A program made the position numbers and the translations under genes. Below, one piece after another: positions 1-9,200 of a stretch of DNA of 19,911 nt. Under the pieces are notes generated by a model. That model searched no databases. It had not been told where the DNA came from and saw nothing but the letters and a program-made list of their open reading frames with translations. This stretch comes from Vulcanimicrobiota bacterium (GTDB lineage: Bacteria > Vulcanimicrobiota > Vulcanimicrobiia > Vulcanimicrobiales > Vulcanimicrobiaceae). The stretch is from contig JAFAMK010000328.1 of assembly GCA_019233415.1 (NCBI GenBank), positions 1 through 19,911 of the forward strand, given 5' to 3'. Positions within the stretch are counted from its first letter, which is position 1. Each line of letters starts with the position of its first letter.

Positions 1-1
1 G

Positions 2-166
2 CATCCGGGGACGGCGATGATGCTCGCAGCGGCGATCGACAGCGCCGACTGGACGGAGATTCTCGGGACGATCGGCGGCGACGACACCGTGCTCGTCATC
101 GTCGAGGCACCCGAGAAGACGCCGATGATCAAACAACGCTTCGAAGACATGCGTGGAGAACAGTAG
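2..166 (+). CDS. argR: Arginine repressor ArgR, C-terminal part (5' truncated by window edge)
   Basis: The reading frame is open from base 2 to a TAG stop at 164-166 and gives 54 residues. It contains HPGTAMMLAAAID and, further on, LGTIGGDDTVLVIV, the pattern of the ArgR C-terminal oligomerisation and arginine-binding domain, whose hallmark is a GTI-x-GDDT stretch with the acidic pair contacting arginine. ArgR family proteins are hexameric repressors that bind operators upstream of arginine genes when arginine is plentiful. The N-terminal winged helix lies outside the window. The stop is 3 nt before the argG GTG codon, so argR appears to be the leading or an internal gene of the arg operon, which implies self-regulation. 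AhrC-type activation of catabolism cannot be excluded from this fragment. Confidence 0.88.
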   Translation, partial: HPGTAMMLAAAIDSADWTEILGTIGGDDTVLVIVEAPEKTPMIKQRFEDMRGEQ

Positions 167-169
167 TCC

Positions 170-1402
170 GTGAAAATCGTCCTTGCTTATTCCGGCGGTC
201 TGGATACCTCTGTTTTGCTGAAGAAGTTCATCGACCAAGGGCATCAGGTCGTCGCGATGACGCTGAACCTTGGCGAGTCCGACATGGTCGCCGGCGACGG
301 TTCGCAGGATGCGCTCGAAGCGGTTCGGCAGAAGGCGCTGAAGCTCGGCGCGGTCGACGCGGTGCTGGTCGATGCGCGCGAGCGGTTCATCGAAGACTAC
401 GCATTCAAGGCGCTCGCGGCCAACGCGCTGTATCAGGGCGTCTATCCGCTGAGCGCGGCGCTGTCGCGGCCGCTGATCGCCGATTTGCTCGTCGAGACGG
501 CGGCGCGGTATGGGGCCGACGCGGTCGCGCACGGGTGCACAGGGAAGGGCAACGACCAGGTGCGGATCGAGGTCGGTGTGCGCGCGAAGGCACCGCACTT
601 GACGACGCTCGCACCGCTGCGCGACAAACCACTCTCGCGGCCTGACGCGATCGCGTACGCGCAGGCGCACGGTGTTCCCATCGCGCACACGGCGGCGAAG
701 CCGTACTCGGTCGACGCGAACCTGTGGGGCCGTTCGATCGAAGCCGGCGTCCTCGAAAACCCGTGGAACGCGCCGCCGGACGACGCGTACGCCTGGTCGG
801 TCGCGCCCGAGGCGGCGCCGCAGAGCGGGAGCGAGGTCGTCGTCGCGTTCGAGCGCGGCGCTCCGTCGGTCGACGGAAAGACCGGTGCGGAGATGGTCTT
901 TGAGCTGAACAAGATCGCCGGCGCGAACGGCGTCGGCCGCATCGACATGATCGAGGACCGCGTCGTCGGGTTGAAGTCGCGCGAGGTCTACGAGTGCCCC
1001 GGCAGCGTGACGCTGATCGAGGCGCACAAGGCGCTCGAACGGCTCGTGCTGACGCGCGACGAGCTGCGGCTCAAGGCCGGGCTCGACCAGAAGTACGCCG
1101 AGCTGATCTACGACGCGCTGTGGTCCTCGCCGCTGCGCGGTGCGCTCGACGCGTTCAACGCGAAGCTCGCCGAGCGGATGACCGGCGAGGTGCGGCTGCG
1201 CCTGGTGCGCGGGCGCGCGGTCGTCACCGGCTCGCGCTCGCCGTTCGCGCTCTACGACGAGTCGCTCGCGACGTACGGCGCCGGCGACACGTTCCGGCAC
1301 GACGCGGCCGGCGGCTTCATTCAGATTCACGGGCTCCCGGTTGCGGCCGGTGCGGCGAAGGCCGCGCAGGCGGCCGAACGCGCCACGCCCGAACTCGTCT
1401 GA
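170..1402 (+). CDS. argG: Argininosuccinate synthase
   Basis: This cytosolic enzyme joins citrulline and aspartate using ATP to make argininosuccinate, the penultimate step of arginine synthesis. The 410-residue product matches the usual ~400 residues. Residues 6-15 read AYSGGLDTSV, the SGGLDTS loop of N-type ATP pyrophosphatases. HGCTGKGNDQVR at 121-132 and YSVDANLWGRS at 179-189 are the family's nucleotide- and substrate-binding signatures. The GTG start is preferred because translation begins directly with the beta strand leading into the P-loop (MKIVLAYSGG) and a GGAG lies at 155-158, inside the end of argR. It is followed 4 nt later by argH. No missing key residue was seen. Confidence 0.97.
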   Translation: MKIVLAYSGGLDTSVLLKKFIDQGHQVVAMTLNLGESDMVAGDGSQDALEAVRQKALKLGAVDAVLVDARERFIEDYAFKALAANALYQGVYPLSAALSRPLIADLLVETAARYGADAVAHGCTGKGNDQVRIEVGVRAKAPHLTTLAPLRDKPLSRPDAIAYAQAHGVPIAHTAAKPYSVDANLWGRSIEAGVLENPWNAPPDDAYAWSVAPEAAPQSGSEVVVAFERGAPSVDGKTGAEMVFELNKIAGANGVGRIDMIEDRVVGLKSREVYECPGSVTLIEAHKALERLVLTRDELRLKAGLDQKYAELIYDALWSSPLRGALDAFNAKLAERMTGEVRLRLVRGRAVVTGSRSPFALYDESLATYGAGDTFRHDAAGGFIQIHGLPVAAGAAKAAQAAERATPELV

Positions 1403-1406
1403 CGCC

Positions 1407-2798
1407 ATGGGCTCGCTGCAATGGGGCGGGCGTTTCGCATCCGCTCCGGATGCGGCGCTGCTGACCTTCGGTTCGTCGCTCGAAGCCGACCTCGCTCTTG
1501 CACCGTACGACGTGCGCTGCTCGCGCGGCCACGTCGCCGCGCTGGAGTCCGGCGGGATCATCGGCGCATCGCAGGCGCGCGCGCTGCGCGAGGCGCTCGA
1601 CCACGTCGCCGACGAGATCGCCGACGGGAGCTTCGCGACGTGGGCGCGCGCGGGCAACTTCGAGGACGTGCACGGCGCGATCGACGCGCGCGTGCGCGAC
1701 TACGCCGGGAAGGCCGGCGAACTGCTGCACGCCGGGCGCAGCCGCAACGACCAAGTCGCGACGACGCTGCTGCTCTTCGCGCGCGAGGCCGCTGCCGAAG
1801 GCGCGCGTCACGCGATCGACGTTGCGGCGCTGTGCGAAGATCGCGCGTCCGACGCGCTCGCGCAGCAGACGCTGCTCGCCGCGACGACGCACTGGCAGCC
1901 GGCGCAGCCGGTCCTGCTCGCATTCTGGCTCGATGCGCTCGCGCAGGGCTTCGCGCGCGCCGCCGCGCGGCTCGCGAGCGTCGGGCGCGACGCGGCGCGC
2001 TTCTGCCCGCTCGGCAGCGCCGCGCTGGCCGGGTCGTCGCTTCCGCTCGACCGCGTCGCGGCCGCGCGGGAGCTCGGCTTCGACGCGCCGACGCGCAACG
2101 CGCTCGACGCGGTCGGCGACCGCGACGTCGCGCTCGACCTCCTGCACGCGATCACCCGCGCCGTCCTCGCCGCCTCGCGCGCCAGCGAGGAGCTGGTGCT
2201 CTGGGCGACGCCGGCGTTCGGCTACGTGCGGCTCGACGACGCGGCTTCGACCGGGTCGAGCCTGATGCCGCAGAAGCGCAATCCCGATCCGTTCGAGCTG
2301 GTGCGCGCGCACGGCGCGAAGCTGATCGGCGCGTACGCCGGCGCGCTCGCTTCGGTCAACGGGATCGCGCTGTCGTACCACCGCGACCTCCAGGAGACGA
2401 AGGCGCAGGTTCTGGCCGGAGTCGTCGACGGGCTCGCGGCGCTCGACGCGTTCCGCCGCGCGCTCGCGCACGTCCACTTCCGCGGCGACGTCATGACCGC
2501 GCGCGCCGGTGAGGGCTACACCGTCGCGACCGACCTCGCCGACGCCGTGATCTTGGTCGGTTCGACCGCGCGCGAGGCGCACCGCGCGGTCGGCGAGCGC
2601 GTCCTGCGCGCCGAGGAGGAGCGCCGCCCGCTCGGGGCCGAGGACGCCGCCGCGCTCGGCGTTCCGCAGGCGCCGGTCGATCCGCTCGGCTCGGTGCTCG
2701 GGAAGAAGACCGCCGGTTCCACCCATCCCGACGCCGTCGCGGCGTCGATCGCTGCGACGCGGGACGCGCTCGCGGTGTTGTCGGAGTCGCTGCCATGA
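1407..2798 (+). CDS. argH: Argininosuccinate lyase
   Basis: ArgH cleaves argininosuccinate to arginine and fumarate and belongs to the fumarase/aspartase superfamily of homotetramers. Starting at ATG 1407, the protein has 463 residues and opens with MGSLQWGGRF, the expected ArgH N-terminus; the frame continues upstream into argG but that part is a shadow. HAGRSRNDQ at 108-116, TH at 161-162 (catalytic His, here in THWQPAQP rather than the commoner THLQ-x-AQP) and GSSLMPQKRNPDP at 283-295 (the mobile loop with the catalytic Ser) are all present. The gene begins 4 nt after argG and its TGA overlaps the argC ATG (ATGA), indicating translational coupling. Confidence 0.97.
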   Translation: MGSLQWGGRFASAPDAALLTFGSSLEADLALAPYDVRCSRGHVAALESGGIIGASQARALREALDHVADEIADGSFATWARAGNFEDVHGAIDARVRDYAGKAGELLHAGRSRNDQVATTLLLFAREAAAEGARHAIDVAALCEDRASDALAQQTLLAATTHWQPAQPVLLAFWLDALAQGFARAAARLASVGRDAARFCPLGSAALAGSSLPLDRVAAARELGFDAPTRNALDAVGDRDVALDLLHAITRAVLAASRASEELVLWATPAFGYVRLDDAASTGSSLMPQKRNPDPFELVRAHGAKLIGAYAGALASVNGIALSYHRDLQETKAQVLAGVVDGLAALDAFRRALAHVHFRGDVMTARAGEGYTVATDLADAVILVGSTAREAHRAVGERVLRAEEERRPLGAEDAAALGVPQAPVDPLGSVLGKKTAGSTHPDAVAASIAATRDALAVLSESLP

Positions 2799-3775
2799 TC
2801 ACCGCCCACGTCGTCGGGGCCGGCGGGTATGCCGCGGCCGACCTGATCCGTCTCATCGACCGCCACCCCGCCGTCGCGCTGGGCGTGCTGGAAAGCCGCT
2901 CGCAGGCGGGAAGCGCGGTCGCCGACGTCTTCCCGTGGCTGACGCACCTGCACGTCGCGCTCGAAGCGAGCGGGACGGCGCTCGCGCGCGTGCGCGAGGA
3001 CGACGTCGTCTTCCTCGCCGGCGGGCGCGACCTCGCGCGCGAGCAGGCGCCGGCGTTCCTCGCCAAGGGCGCGCGCGTGATCGACCTCTCCGACGCGTTC
3101 CGGCTGCACGACCGCGCGGGCGAGGCGGTGTACGGGTTTCCCGAGCGCTATCGCGACCAGATCGCGCGCGCACGGCTGGTCGCGAACCCGGGCTGCTACG
3201 TCACCGCGTCGCTGCTCGCGCTCGTTCCGCTGGGACCGCTCGCCGACCGCATCGCGCAGGTCGTGATCGACGCGAAGAGCGGGATCACCGGCGCCGGCCG
3301 CACACCGTCGGTGCCGTCGCTGTTCGCCGAAGTGGACGGCGACGTGCGCGCCTACGGGCTCGACGGCCACCGCCACGGCGCGGAGATCGTGCAGGAAGCG
3401 CGCGCGGCCGGGATCACCGCGCCGATCGTCTTCTCGCCGCACGTCGTCCCGCTCAAGCGCGGGCTGCTCGCCGACGTCTACCTCATTCCGCGCGCGCCGA
3501 TCACGCGCGAGGAGGTCCTCGCGCTCTACGGGCGCTTCTACGCGGCGAACCCGTTCGTCACCGTGTTCCGCGACCTGCGCGCGCCGCATCTGCCCGCGCT
3601 CGACGGGACGAACGAGGCGCATCTCGCCATCGCCGAGCGCGAGGGGGTCGTGCACGTTCTCTCGGCAATCGACAACCTCGGCAAGGGCGCCGCGGGACAG
3701 GCGATCCAGAACATGAACCTCATCCTCGGCCTTCCGGAGGAGACCGGCCTCGATGCTCGCACAACCGTCGGCTGA
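2795..3775 (+). CDS. argC: N-acetyl-gamma-glutamyl-phosphate reductase
   Basis: ArgC reduces N-acetylglutamyl phosphate to the semialdehyde with NADPH, the third step of the acetylated arginine pathway. The product is 326 residues, normal for the short type. The N-terminus carries the Rossmann glycine motif GAGGYAAADL (8-17). The catalytic cysteine is Cys134 in ANPGCYVTA, followed by KSGITGAGRTPS (161-172) and the active-site histidine region GHRHGAEI (191-198). The C-terminus has DNLGKGAAGQAIQNMN, typical of the family. The start overlaps the argH stop as ATGA. Downstream lies the repeat-bearing junction with argJ. Confidence 0.96.
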   Translation: MITAHVVGAGGYAAADLIRLIDRHPAVALGVLESRSQAGSAVADVFPWLTHLHVALEASGTALARVREDDVVFLAGGRDLAREQAPAFLAKGARVIDLSDAFRLHDRAGEAVYGFPERYRDQIARARLVANPGCYVTASLLALVPLGPLADRIAQVVIDAKSGITGAGRTPSVPSLFAEVDGDVRAYGLDGHRHGAEIVQEARAAGITAPIVFSPHVVPLKRGLLADVYLIPRAPITREEVLALYGRFYAANPFVTVFRDLRAPHLPALDGTNEAHLAIAEREGVVHVLSAIDNLGKGAAGQAIQNMNLILGLPEETGLDARTTVG

Positions 3776-3786
3776 CAACACCACCG

Positions 3787-3809
3787 CCCTTCGACAGGCT
3801 CAGGATGAC
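3787..3809 (+). repeat. Short dispersed repeat core in the argC-argJ junction
   Basis: The 23 bases from CCCTTCGACAGG through CTCAGGATGAC match, from memory, a short intergenic repeat core scattered through many bacterial genomes, usually seen as GTCATCCTGAGC plus its continuation on the other strand. When read through it encodes the tell-tale peptide LRQAQDD. Only one copy was found in this window. It sits 11 nt after the argC stop and directly before the GGAG proposed as the argJ ribosome binding site. Confidence 0.6.
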
Positions 3810-3813
3810 GGAG
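3810..3813 (+). promoter_or_regulatory. Ribosome binding site favouring the TTG start of argJ
   Basis: GGAG lies 5 nt before TTG 3819. A competing GGAGGAG (3736-3742, inside argC) lies 10 nt before ATG 3753, so the choice of start is not fully settled by the sites alone. Confidence 0.5.
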
Positions 3814-3818
3814 TTCGC

Positions 3819-5006
3819 TTGATTCAGGTGCGCGGGGGGCTCGGCGCGGTCCCCGGCGTGCGGATGACGGGCGTCCACGCCGGGATCAAAAAGCGCAAAA
3901 CCGACCTCGCGCTGATCGCGCTGCCGGGGCCGCACGTCTGCGCGCAGGCGATCACGACCAACGAGATCAAGGCCGCGCCGCTGCTCGCGACGAGCGCGCA
4001 CCTGGACGCCGACGGCGACGCGATTGCGGCGTTCGTCGTCAACTCCGGCTGCGCGAACGCGTGCACCGGCGAGCGCGGGCTGCGCGACGCGCAGAACACT
4101 GCGCGCCACGCCGCGACGCTGCTCGGCGCGCGCTCGACGCAGATCGTCGTCGCCTCGACCGGCGTGATCGGCGTGACGATGCCGATGGACCGCCTAGCGA
4201 AGGGACTCGACCGCGCGTTCAAGCAGCTCTCCGAAGGGCCGGAGGCGTCGTACGACGCGGCTGAAGCGATCATGACGACCGACCACGTTCCGAAGCTCGC
4301 GGCGTACGCGTGGCACGAGGACGGCGAGCGGCGCGTTCTCGGCGGGATCGCCAAAGGTTCGGGGATGATCTCGCCCAGCATGGCGACGATGCTCGCGTTC
4401 CTCGTCACCGACGCCGCGGTCTCGCGCGCGTCACTGACCGAAGCGCTGCGCGAAGCCGCCGACGGCACGTTCAACATGATCTCGGTCGACGGCGACATGT
4501 CGACCAACGACGCGGTCTACTGCGCGGCGAAGCCGGGCAAGAACGAGGCGTCGCCGGGGTTGCGCGCCGCGCTCGCCGCGGTCTGCCACGACCTCGCGGT
4601 CGCGATGGTCCAGGACGGCGAGGGCGCGACCAAGACGCTGACCTTCACCGTGACCGGCGCGCGCGACGAGCGGCAGGCACGCACGATCGCGCGCGCGGTG
4701 ATCAACTCCAGCCTGGTGAAGACCGCACTCTACGGCGAGGACCCGAACTGGGGCCGTATCATCGCCGCGGCCGGCGCGGTCGGCGCGGGGATGAATCCCG
4801 ACACCTGGTCGCTCTACCTCGGCGACTCCGTGTGGGTCGAGCGCGGCGCGATCGAGGCGATGAGTGAAGCCGAAGCGCACCACGTGCTCGAACACCCGTC
4901 GGTCGAAGCGCGGCTAGACCTCGGCCTCGGCGAAGCGTCCGCAACCGCGTGGGGCTGCGACCTCACCAGCGACTACGTGCGCATCAACGCGCACTACCGG
5001 ACCTAG
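3819..5006 (+). CDS. argJ: Glutamate N-acetyltransferase / ornithine acetyltransferase ArgJ
   Basis: ArgJ moves the acetyl group from N-acetylornithine to glutamate, recycling acetyl groups; some members also use acetyl-CoA. The precursor cleaves itself before a threonine to give alpha and beta chains. From TTG 3819 the protein has 395 residues. The cleavage motif KGSGMISPSMATML is at 179-192, with nucleophile Thr190. NSGCANACTG (75-84), STGVIG (113-118, oxyanion region), SVDGDMSTND (222-231) and a C-terminal YVRINAHYRT complete the family signatures. The TTG start gives MIQVRGG, like typical ArgJ N-termini, and has GGAG 5 nt upstream. The alternative ATG 3753 would add 22 residues, partly encoded by the repeat at 3787-3809. 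Bifunctionality cannot be decided from sequence alone. Confidence 0.93.
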   Translation: MIQVRGGLGAVPGVRMTGVHAGIKKRKTDLALIALPGPHVCAQAITTNEIKAAPLLATSAHLDADGDAIAAFVVNSGCANACTGERGLRDAQNTARHAATLLGARSTQIVVASTGVIGVTMPMDRLAKGLDRAFKQLSEGPEASYDAAEAIMTTDHVPKLAAYAWHEDGERRVLGGIAKGSGMISPSMATMLAFLVTDAAVSRASLTEALREAADGTFNMISVDGDMSTNDAVYCAAKPGKNEASPGLRAALAAVCHDLAVAMVQDGEGATKTLTFTVTGARDERQARTIARAVINSSLVKTALYGEDPNWGRIIAAAGAVGAGMNPDTWSLYLGDSVWVERGAIEAMSEAEAHHVLEHPSVEARLDLGLGEASATAWGCDLTSDYVRINAHYRT

Positions 5007-5010
5007 TCCG

Positions 5011-6228
5011 ATGATTCAAACTACGCGCGGGGCGCGATTGGTCACGCAGCACCCGCACTTGATGAAGAACTACGGCCGGCTCGAGATCAACGTCGTGCGC
5101 GGCGAGGGGTGCTGGCTCTACGACGAGTCGGGAAACGCGTACCTTGACATGGTCGCCGGGATCGCGGTCTGCGCGCTCGGCCACGCGCACCCGCGGATCG
5201 CGCGCGCGATCGCCGATCAAGCGGCGACGCTGGTACACGTGAGCAATCTCGTCCACCACGAGCCTGCGGGGACGCTTGCCGACAAGCTCGCGGAACTCTC
5301 CGGCTTCGACGCGGTCTTCTTCTGCAACAGCGGCGCGGAGGCGAACGAAGCGGCGATCAAGCTCGCCCGCAAGCACGCCTTCCGCAACGGCGAACCGAAC
5401 CGCACGACGATCCTCGCCGCGCACGGCGCGTTCCACGGGCGCACGATGGGCGCGCTCGCAGCCACCGACAACCCGGCGTACAAGGAAGGCTTCGAACCGT
5501 TGCCCGGCGGGTTCGAGCACGTCGCGTTCAACGACGTCGCCGCACTCGACGCGGCGATCGACGGCATGACGGCGTGTTTCCTCGTCGAGCCGGTGCAGGG
5601 CGAGAGCGGCGTCGTCCCTGCGACGAAGGAATTCCTCGAAGCGGCACGGCGGCTGTGCGACGAGCGCGGCGCGCTGCTGATCTTCGACGAGGTGCAGTGC
5701 GGGATGGGGCGGCTCGGCCGGCTCTTCGCGCACCAGTGGTACGGCGTGACGCCGGACGCGTTCACGCTCGCGAAGTCGCTGGCGAACGGGCTCCCGATCG
5801 GTGCGCTCGTCGTGCGCGGCGAACCCGCGGGCTCGCTGCGCCCCGGCGACCACGGGACCACCTTCGGCGGTTCACCGGTTCCCGCGGCCGCCGCGCTCGA
5901 ACACCTGAAGATTCGCGACGTGATCGACTTCGACGAGCACGTCGAAACGGTCGGCGACCTCCTGCGCGGCGAACTCGCCGCGGTCGCGAACGACTTCCCG
6001 GCGGTCTTCGATCAGCCGCGCGGAATCGGGCTGCTGTTGGGACTCCCGGTTCGCGCGGGCTGGAAGGCGGCTGACTTCGTACAGCGCGGGCTCGACCAGG
6101 GCCTGTTTATCAACGCGGCCGGCCGCAACACGCTGCGGTTCGTCCCGCCGCTCATCATCACGGCCGACGAGGTCCGCGACGCGATGCAGCGCTTGCGCGC
6201 CACGATCGCGTCGGTCCTCACCGGCTAA
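5011..6228 (+). CDS. argD: Acetylornithine aminotransferase (class III, PLP)
   Basis: ArgD transaminates N-acetylglutamate semialdehyde with glutamate to N-acetylornithine, and in some bacteria also serves lysine synthesis. The 405-residue product is full length. NSGAEANEAA (106-115) binds the PLP phosphate, LIFDEVQCGMGR (223-234) contains Asp226 that pairs with the pyridine nitrogen, and LAKSLANG holds the Schiff-base lysine Lys255. HGTTFGGSP begins at 281 and the C-terminus has the usual FVPPLIIT. It starts 4 nt after argJ and is the last gene of the operon. It runs toward the RND gene with only 16 bp between stops, where I see no convincing terminator hairpin. Confidence 0.94.
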   Translation: MIQTTRGARLVTQHPHLMKNYGRLEINVVRGEGCWLYDESGNAYLDMVAGIAVCALGHAHPRIARAIADQAATLVHVSNLVHHEPAGTLADKLAELSGFDAVFFCNSGAEANEAAIKLARKHAFRNGEPNRTTILAAHGAFHGRTMGALAATDNPAYKEGFEPLPGGFEHVAFNDVAALDAAIDGMTACFLVEPVQGESGVVPATKEFLEAARRLCDERGALLIFDEVQCGMGRLGRLFAHQWYGVTPDAFTLAKSLANGLPIGALVVRGEPAGSLRPGDHGTTFGGSPVPAAAALEHLKIRDVIDFDEHVETVGDLLRGELAAVANDFPAVFDQPRGIGLLLGLPVRAGWKAADFVQRGLDQGLFINAAGRNTLRFVPPLIITADEVRDAMQRLRATIASVLTG

Positions 6229-6244
6229 CCGATAGGTCCTCGCG

Positions 6245-9200
6245 CTACTCGCCGTGCGGGCGCTCGCCGAGCGTCGCGACCCGCACGGTGCGGCGGTCGC
6301 CGTTCGTTCCCGTCACGGCGACGAGCGTGCCGTCCGGCGCGACGGCGAGGGTCGCCGCGAGCAGCGACTCGGCGTCGTAGTGCGGCGGCGCCTTGTGGAT
6401 CGGCGCTTCGCCGTGCAGCCGCTCGCGGATGCGCTCGACGATGACGTAGAGGACCGGGACGACGACCAGGTTGAGGACCGTCGAGAGGATCATCCCGCCG
6501 AACAGCGCCGTGCCGAGCGAGTTGCGCGCCGCGCTCCCCGCACCGGTCGCGGTGACGAGCGGGACGATCCCGAAGACGAACGCCAGCGAGGTCATCAGGA
6601 TCGGCCGCAGTCGCGTGCGCGCCGCCTGCTGCACGGCGTCGGCCGCTTCGCGGCCCGTCGCGCGCAGTTGGTTCGCGAACTCGACGATCAGAATCGCGTT
6701 CTTGCTCGCGAGCCCGACGAGCATGACGAACCCGATCTGCACGAAGACGTCGCTCGGCGAGTGGCGCAGGTTGACCGCCCACAGCGCGCCGAGGATCGCC
6801 AGCGGCACGGCGAGCAGGATGATCAGCGGGTCGAGGAAGCTCTCGTACTGCGCCGCCAGGACCAGGAACACCATGAAGATGCCGAGGCCGAAGATCAGCG
6901 CCGCGGCGCTGCCGCCCTCGATCTCGTCGAGCGTCAGGCCGGTCCACTCGAAGCGCGTCCCCGGCGGGAGGTTCGCCTTGGCGACCTTCTCCATCGCCGC
7001 GATCGCGTCGCTGGAACCGACGCCGGGGCGCGGCGCACCGTCGATCTCGATCGAGCGGAAGAGGTCATAGTGGGTGATCGTCGGCGGCGCCTTCACTTCG
7101 GTCGCGGTGACGAGGTTGCTGAGCGGGACGATCCCGCCGTCCGACGAGCGCACGTACACGCCCGCTAGGTCGGACGGCCGCGAGCGGAACGGTGCGTCGG
7201 CCTGCACGTACACGCGGTACGAGCGGTTCAGGTAGTCGAAGTCGTTGACGTACTCCGACCCGAAGTAGCCCTGCATCGCGCCGAAGACTTGGTCGATCGG
7301 GACGTGCAGCGCCTGAATCTTCTGGCGGTCGACCTCGAGGTGCAGGCGCGGCGAGTCGGCGCGGAAGGTCGTGAAGACGGCCGCGAGCGACGGGTCCATG
7401 TTCGCCGGGCCGAGCATCTTGTAGACGCTTCCGGTCAGCGCGGGGATGCCGACGTTCGCCGTATCGAGCGCCTCGAACTGGAAGCCGCCGAAGTTTCCGA
7501 TGCCCTGAATCGCCGGCGGGTTGAAGATGAACGCCTGTCCGCCGGGAACGAAGAAGAAGAGTGGCTGCAGCCGCGCGATGATCGACGCGTAGGTGTGCGC
7601 GCTGCCCGCGCGCTCGCCCCACGGCTTGAGCGGGAGGAAGATCAGCGAGTGGTTCGGCGCGGGCCCGAAGAAGTTGTAGCCGTCGATCTGGAACGTGCCT
7701 TCGATCTCCGGCGCGTTCGCGCGCGCGAGCGCGGCGATGCGGTTGGCGAAGCGGCGCTCGCCTTCGATCGACGTCCCTTCGGGCGTCTGGATCATCGCGA
7801 CGAGGTAGCCCTGATCTTCGTCCGGGATGAAGCCGGTCGTCGTCGTGCGGAAGGTGATGACCGTCAGCACGAGCGCGGCAGCGAAGACCGCCAGCACCAA
7901 GAAACGCCACGCGATGATCCGCGGCAGGACGACGCGGTAGAGCCCGCGCACGGCCTCGATCGCGCGCTCGACCGGGCGCAGGATCCGTGGCGTCGTGAGC
8001 GGGCGCGAGAGCAGCAGGGCTGAGAGCGCCGGGGTCAGCGTCAGCGCGGTGAACAGCGAGATCGTGATCGACGAGGCGATCGTCAGCGCGAATTGCTTGT
8101 AGAGCAGCCCCGTCGAGCCCGGGAAGAACGCGACCGGGACGAAGACGGCCAGCAGGACCAGCGACGTCGCGATGACGGCGCCGGTGATCTCGTGCATCGC
8201 CGCCTCGGCGCCGTCATAGGCGCCGTACTTCTTCTCTTGCACGAACCGCGCGATGTTCTCGATGACGACGATCGCGTCGTCGACGACCAGCCCGGTCGCC
8301 AGTGTCAGCCCGAACAACGTGAGCGTGTTGATCGAGAACCCGAGCGCCTTCATCAGCGCGAACGTGCCGACGAGCGAGATCGGGATCGTCATCAGCGGGA
8401 TCAGCGTCATCCGCCAGTTCTGCAGGAACAAGAAGATGACGACGACGACCAGGAAGATCGAGACGGCGAGCGTGATCGTGACTTCTTTGATCGACTCGGT
8501 CACGAAGAGCGTCGGGTCGAACGGGATCACGTAGTGCACGCCGGGCGGGAAGGTCTTCGCCAGCTCGTCGAGCCGCGCGCGCACAGCCTTCGCGCTCTCC
8601 AGCGCGTTCGCGTCGGGCTGCTGCGTGACGCCCATACCGATGGTCACCGCGCCGTTCCAGTTGGTGAACGTCGAGTAGTCCTCGGCGCCCAGCTCGACGC
8701 GGCCGACGTCGCGCACGCGCACGGCGCCGCCGTCGGGGTTCGAGCGCAGCACGATGTCACCGAACTGGCCGGTACTCGTGAGCCGACCGCTCGCGCTCAG
8801 GCCGATCTGGAACGGCTGGTCCTTCGAGGTCGGCGACGCGCCGAGCGCGCCGGCGGCGACCTGCACGTTCTGCGCGCTCAGCGCCGAAACGACGTCGGGC
8901 GCGGTTAAATTGTTCTGCGCGAGCTTGTGCGGGTCGAGCCAGAGCCGCATCGCGTACTTGCGGCTGCCGAAGACGAGCACGTTGCCGACGCCCTTGACGC
9001 GCTTGATCGCGTTGAGGACGTTGATCTCGGTGAAGTTGCTGAGCCAGCCGTAGTCGTAGCGCGGGTTCTCCGAGACCATGCCGATCCCGAGGATGAACGC
9101 CGAGCTGCTCTTCTGCACGACGACGCCGGTGCGCTGGACTTCGGCCGGGAGCCGTCCCGTCGCGCTCAGCACCGCGTTCTGCACGTCGGCCTCGGCGAGG

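Noticed and set aside
1317..2726. 469-residue open frame on the minus strand across argH
   Set aside because: Arg-rich shadow translation of a GC-rich gene whose plus-strand product has all ArgH signatures.
2516..3784. 422-residue minus-strand frame over argC
   Set aside because: Antisense shadow with low-complexity charged composition; argC on the plus strand is unmistakable.
6254..8908. Long plus-strand frames opposite the RND gene (304, 244 and 271 residues)
   Set aside because: Extremely Arg/Asp/Glu-rich products with no domain pattern; the minus strand encodes a full RND permease.
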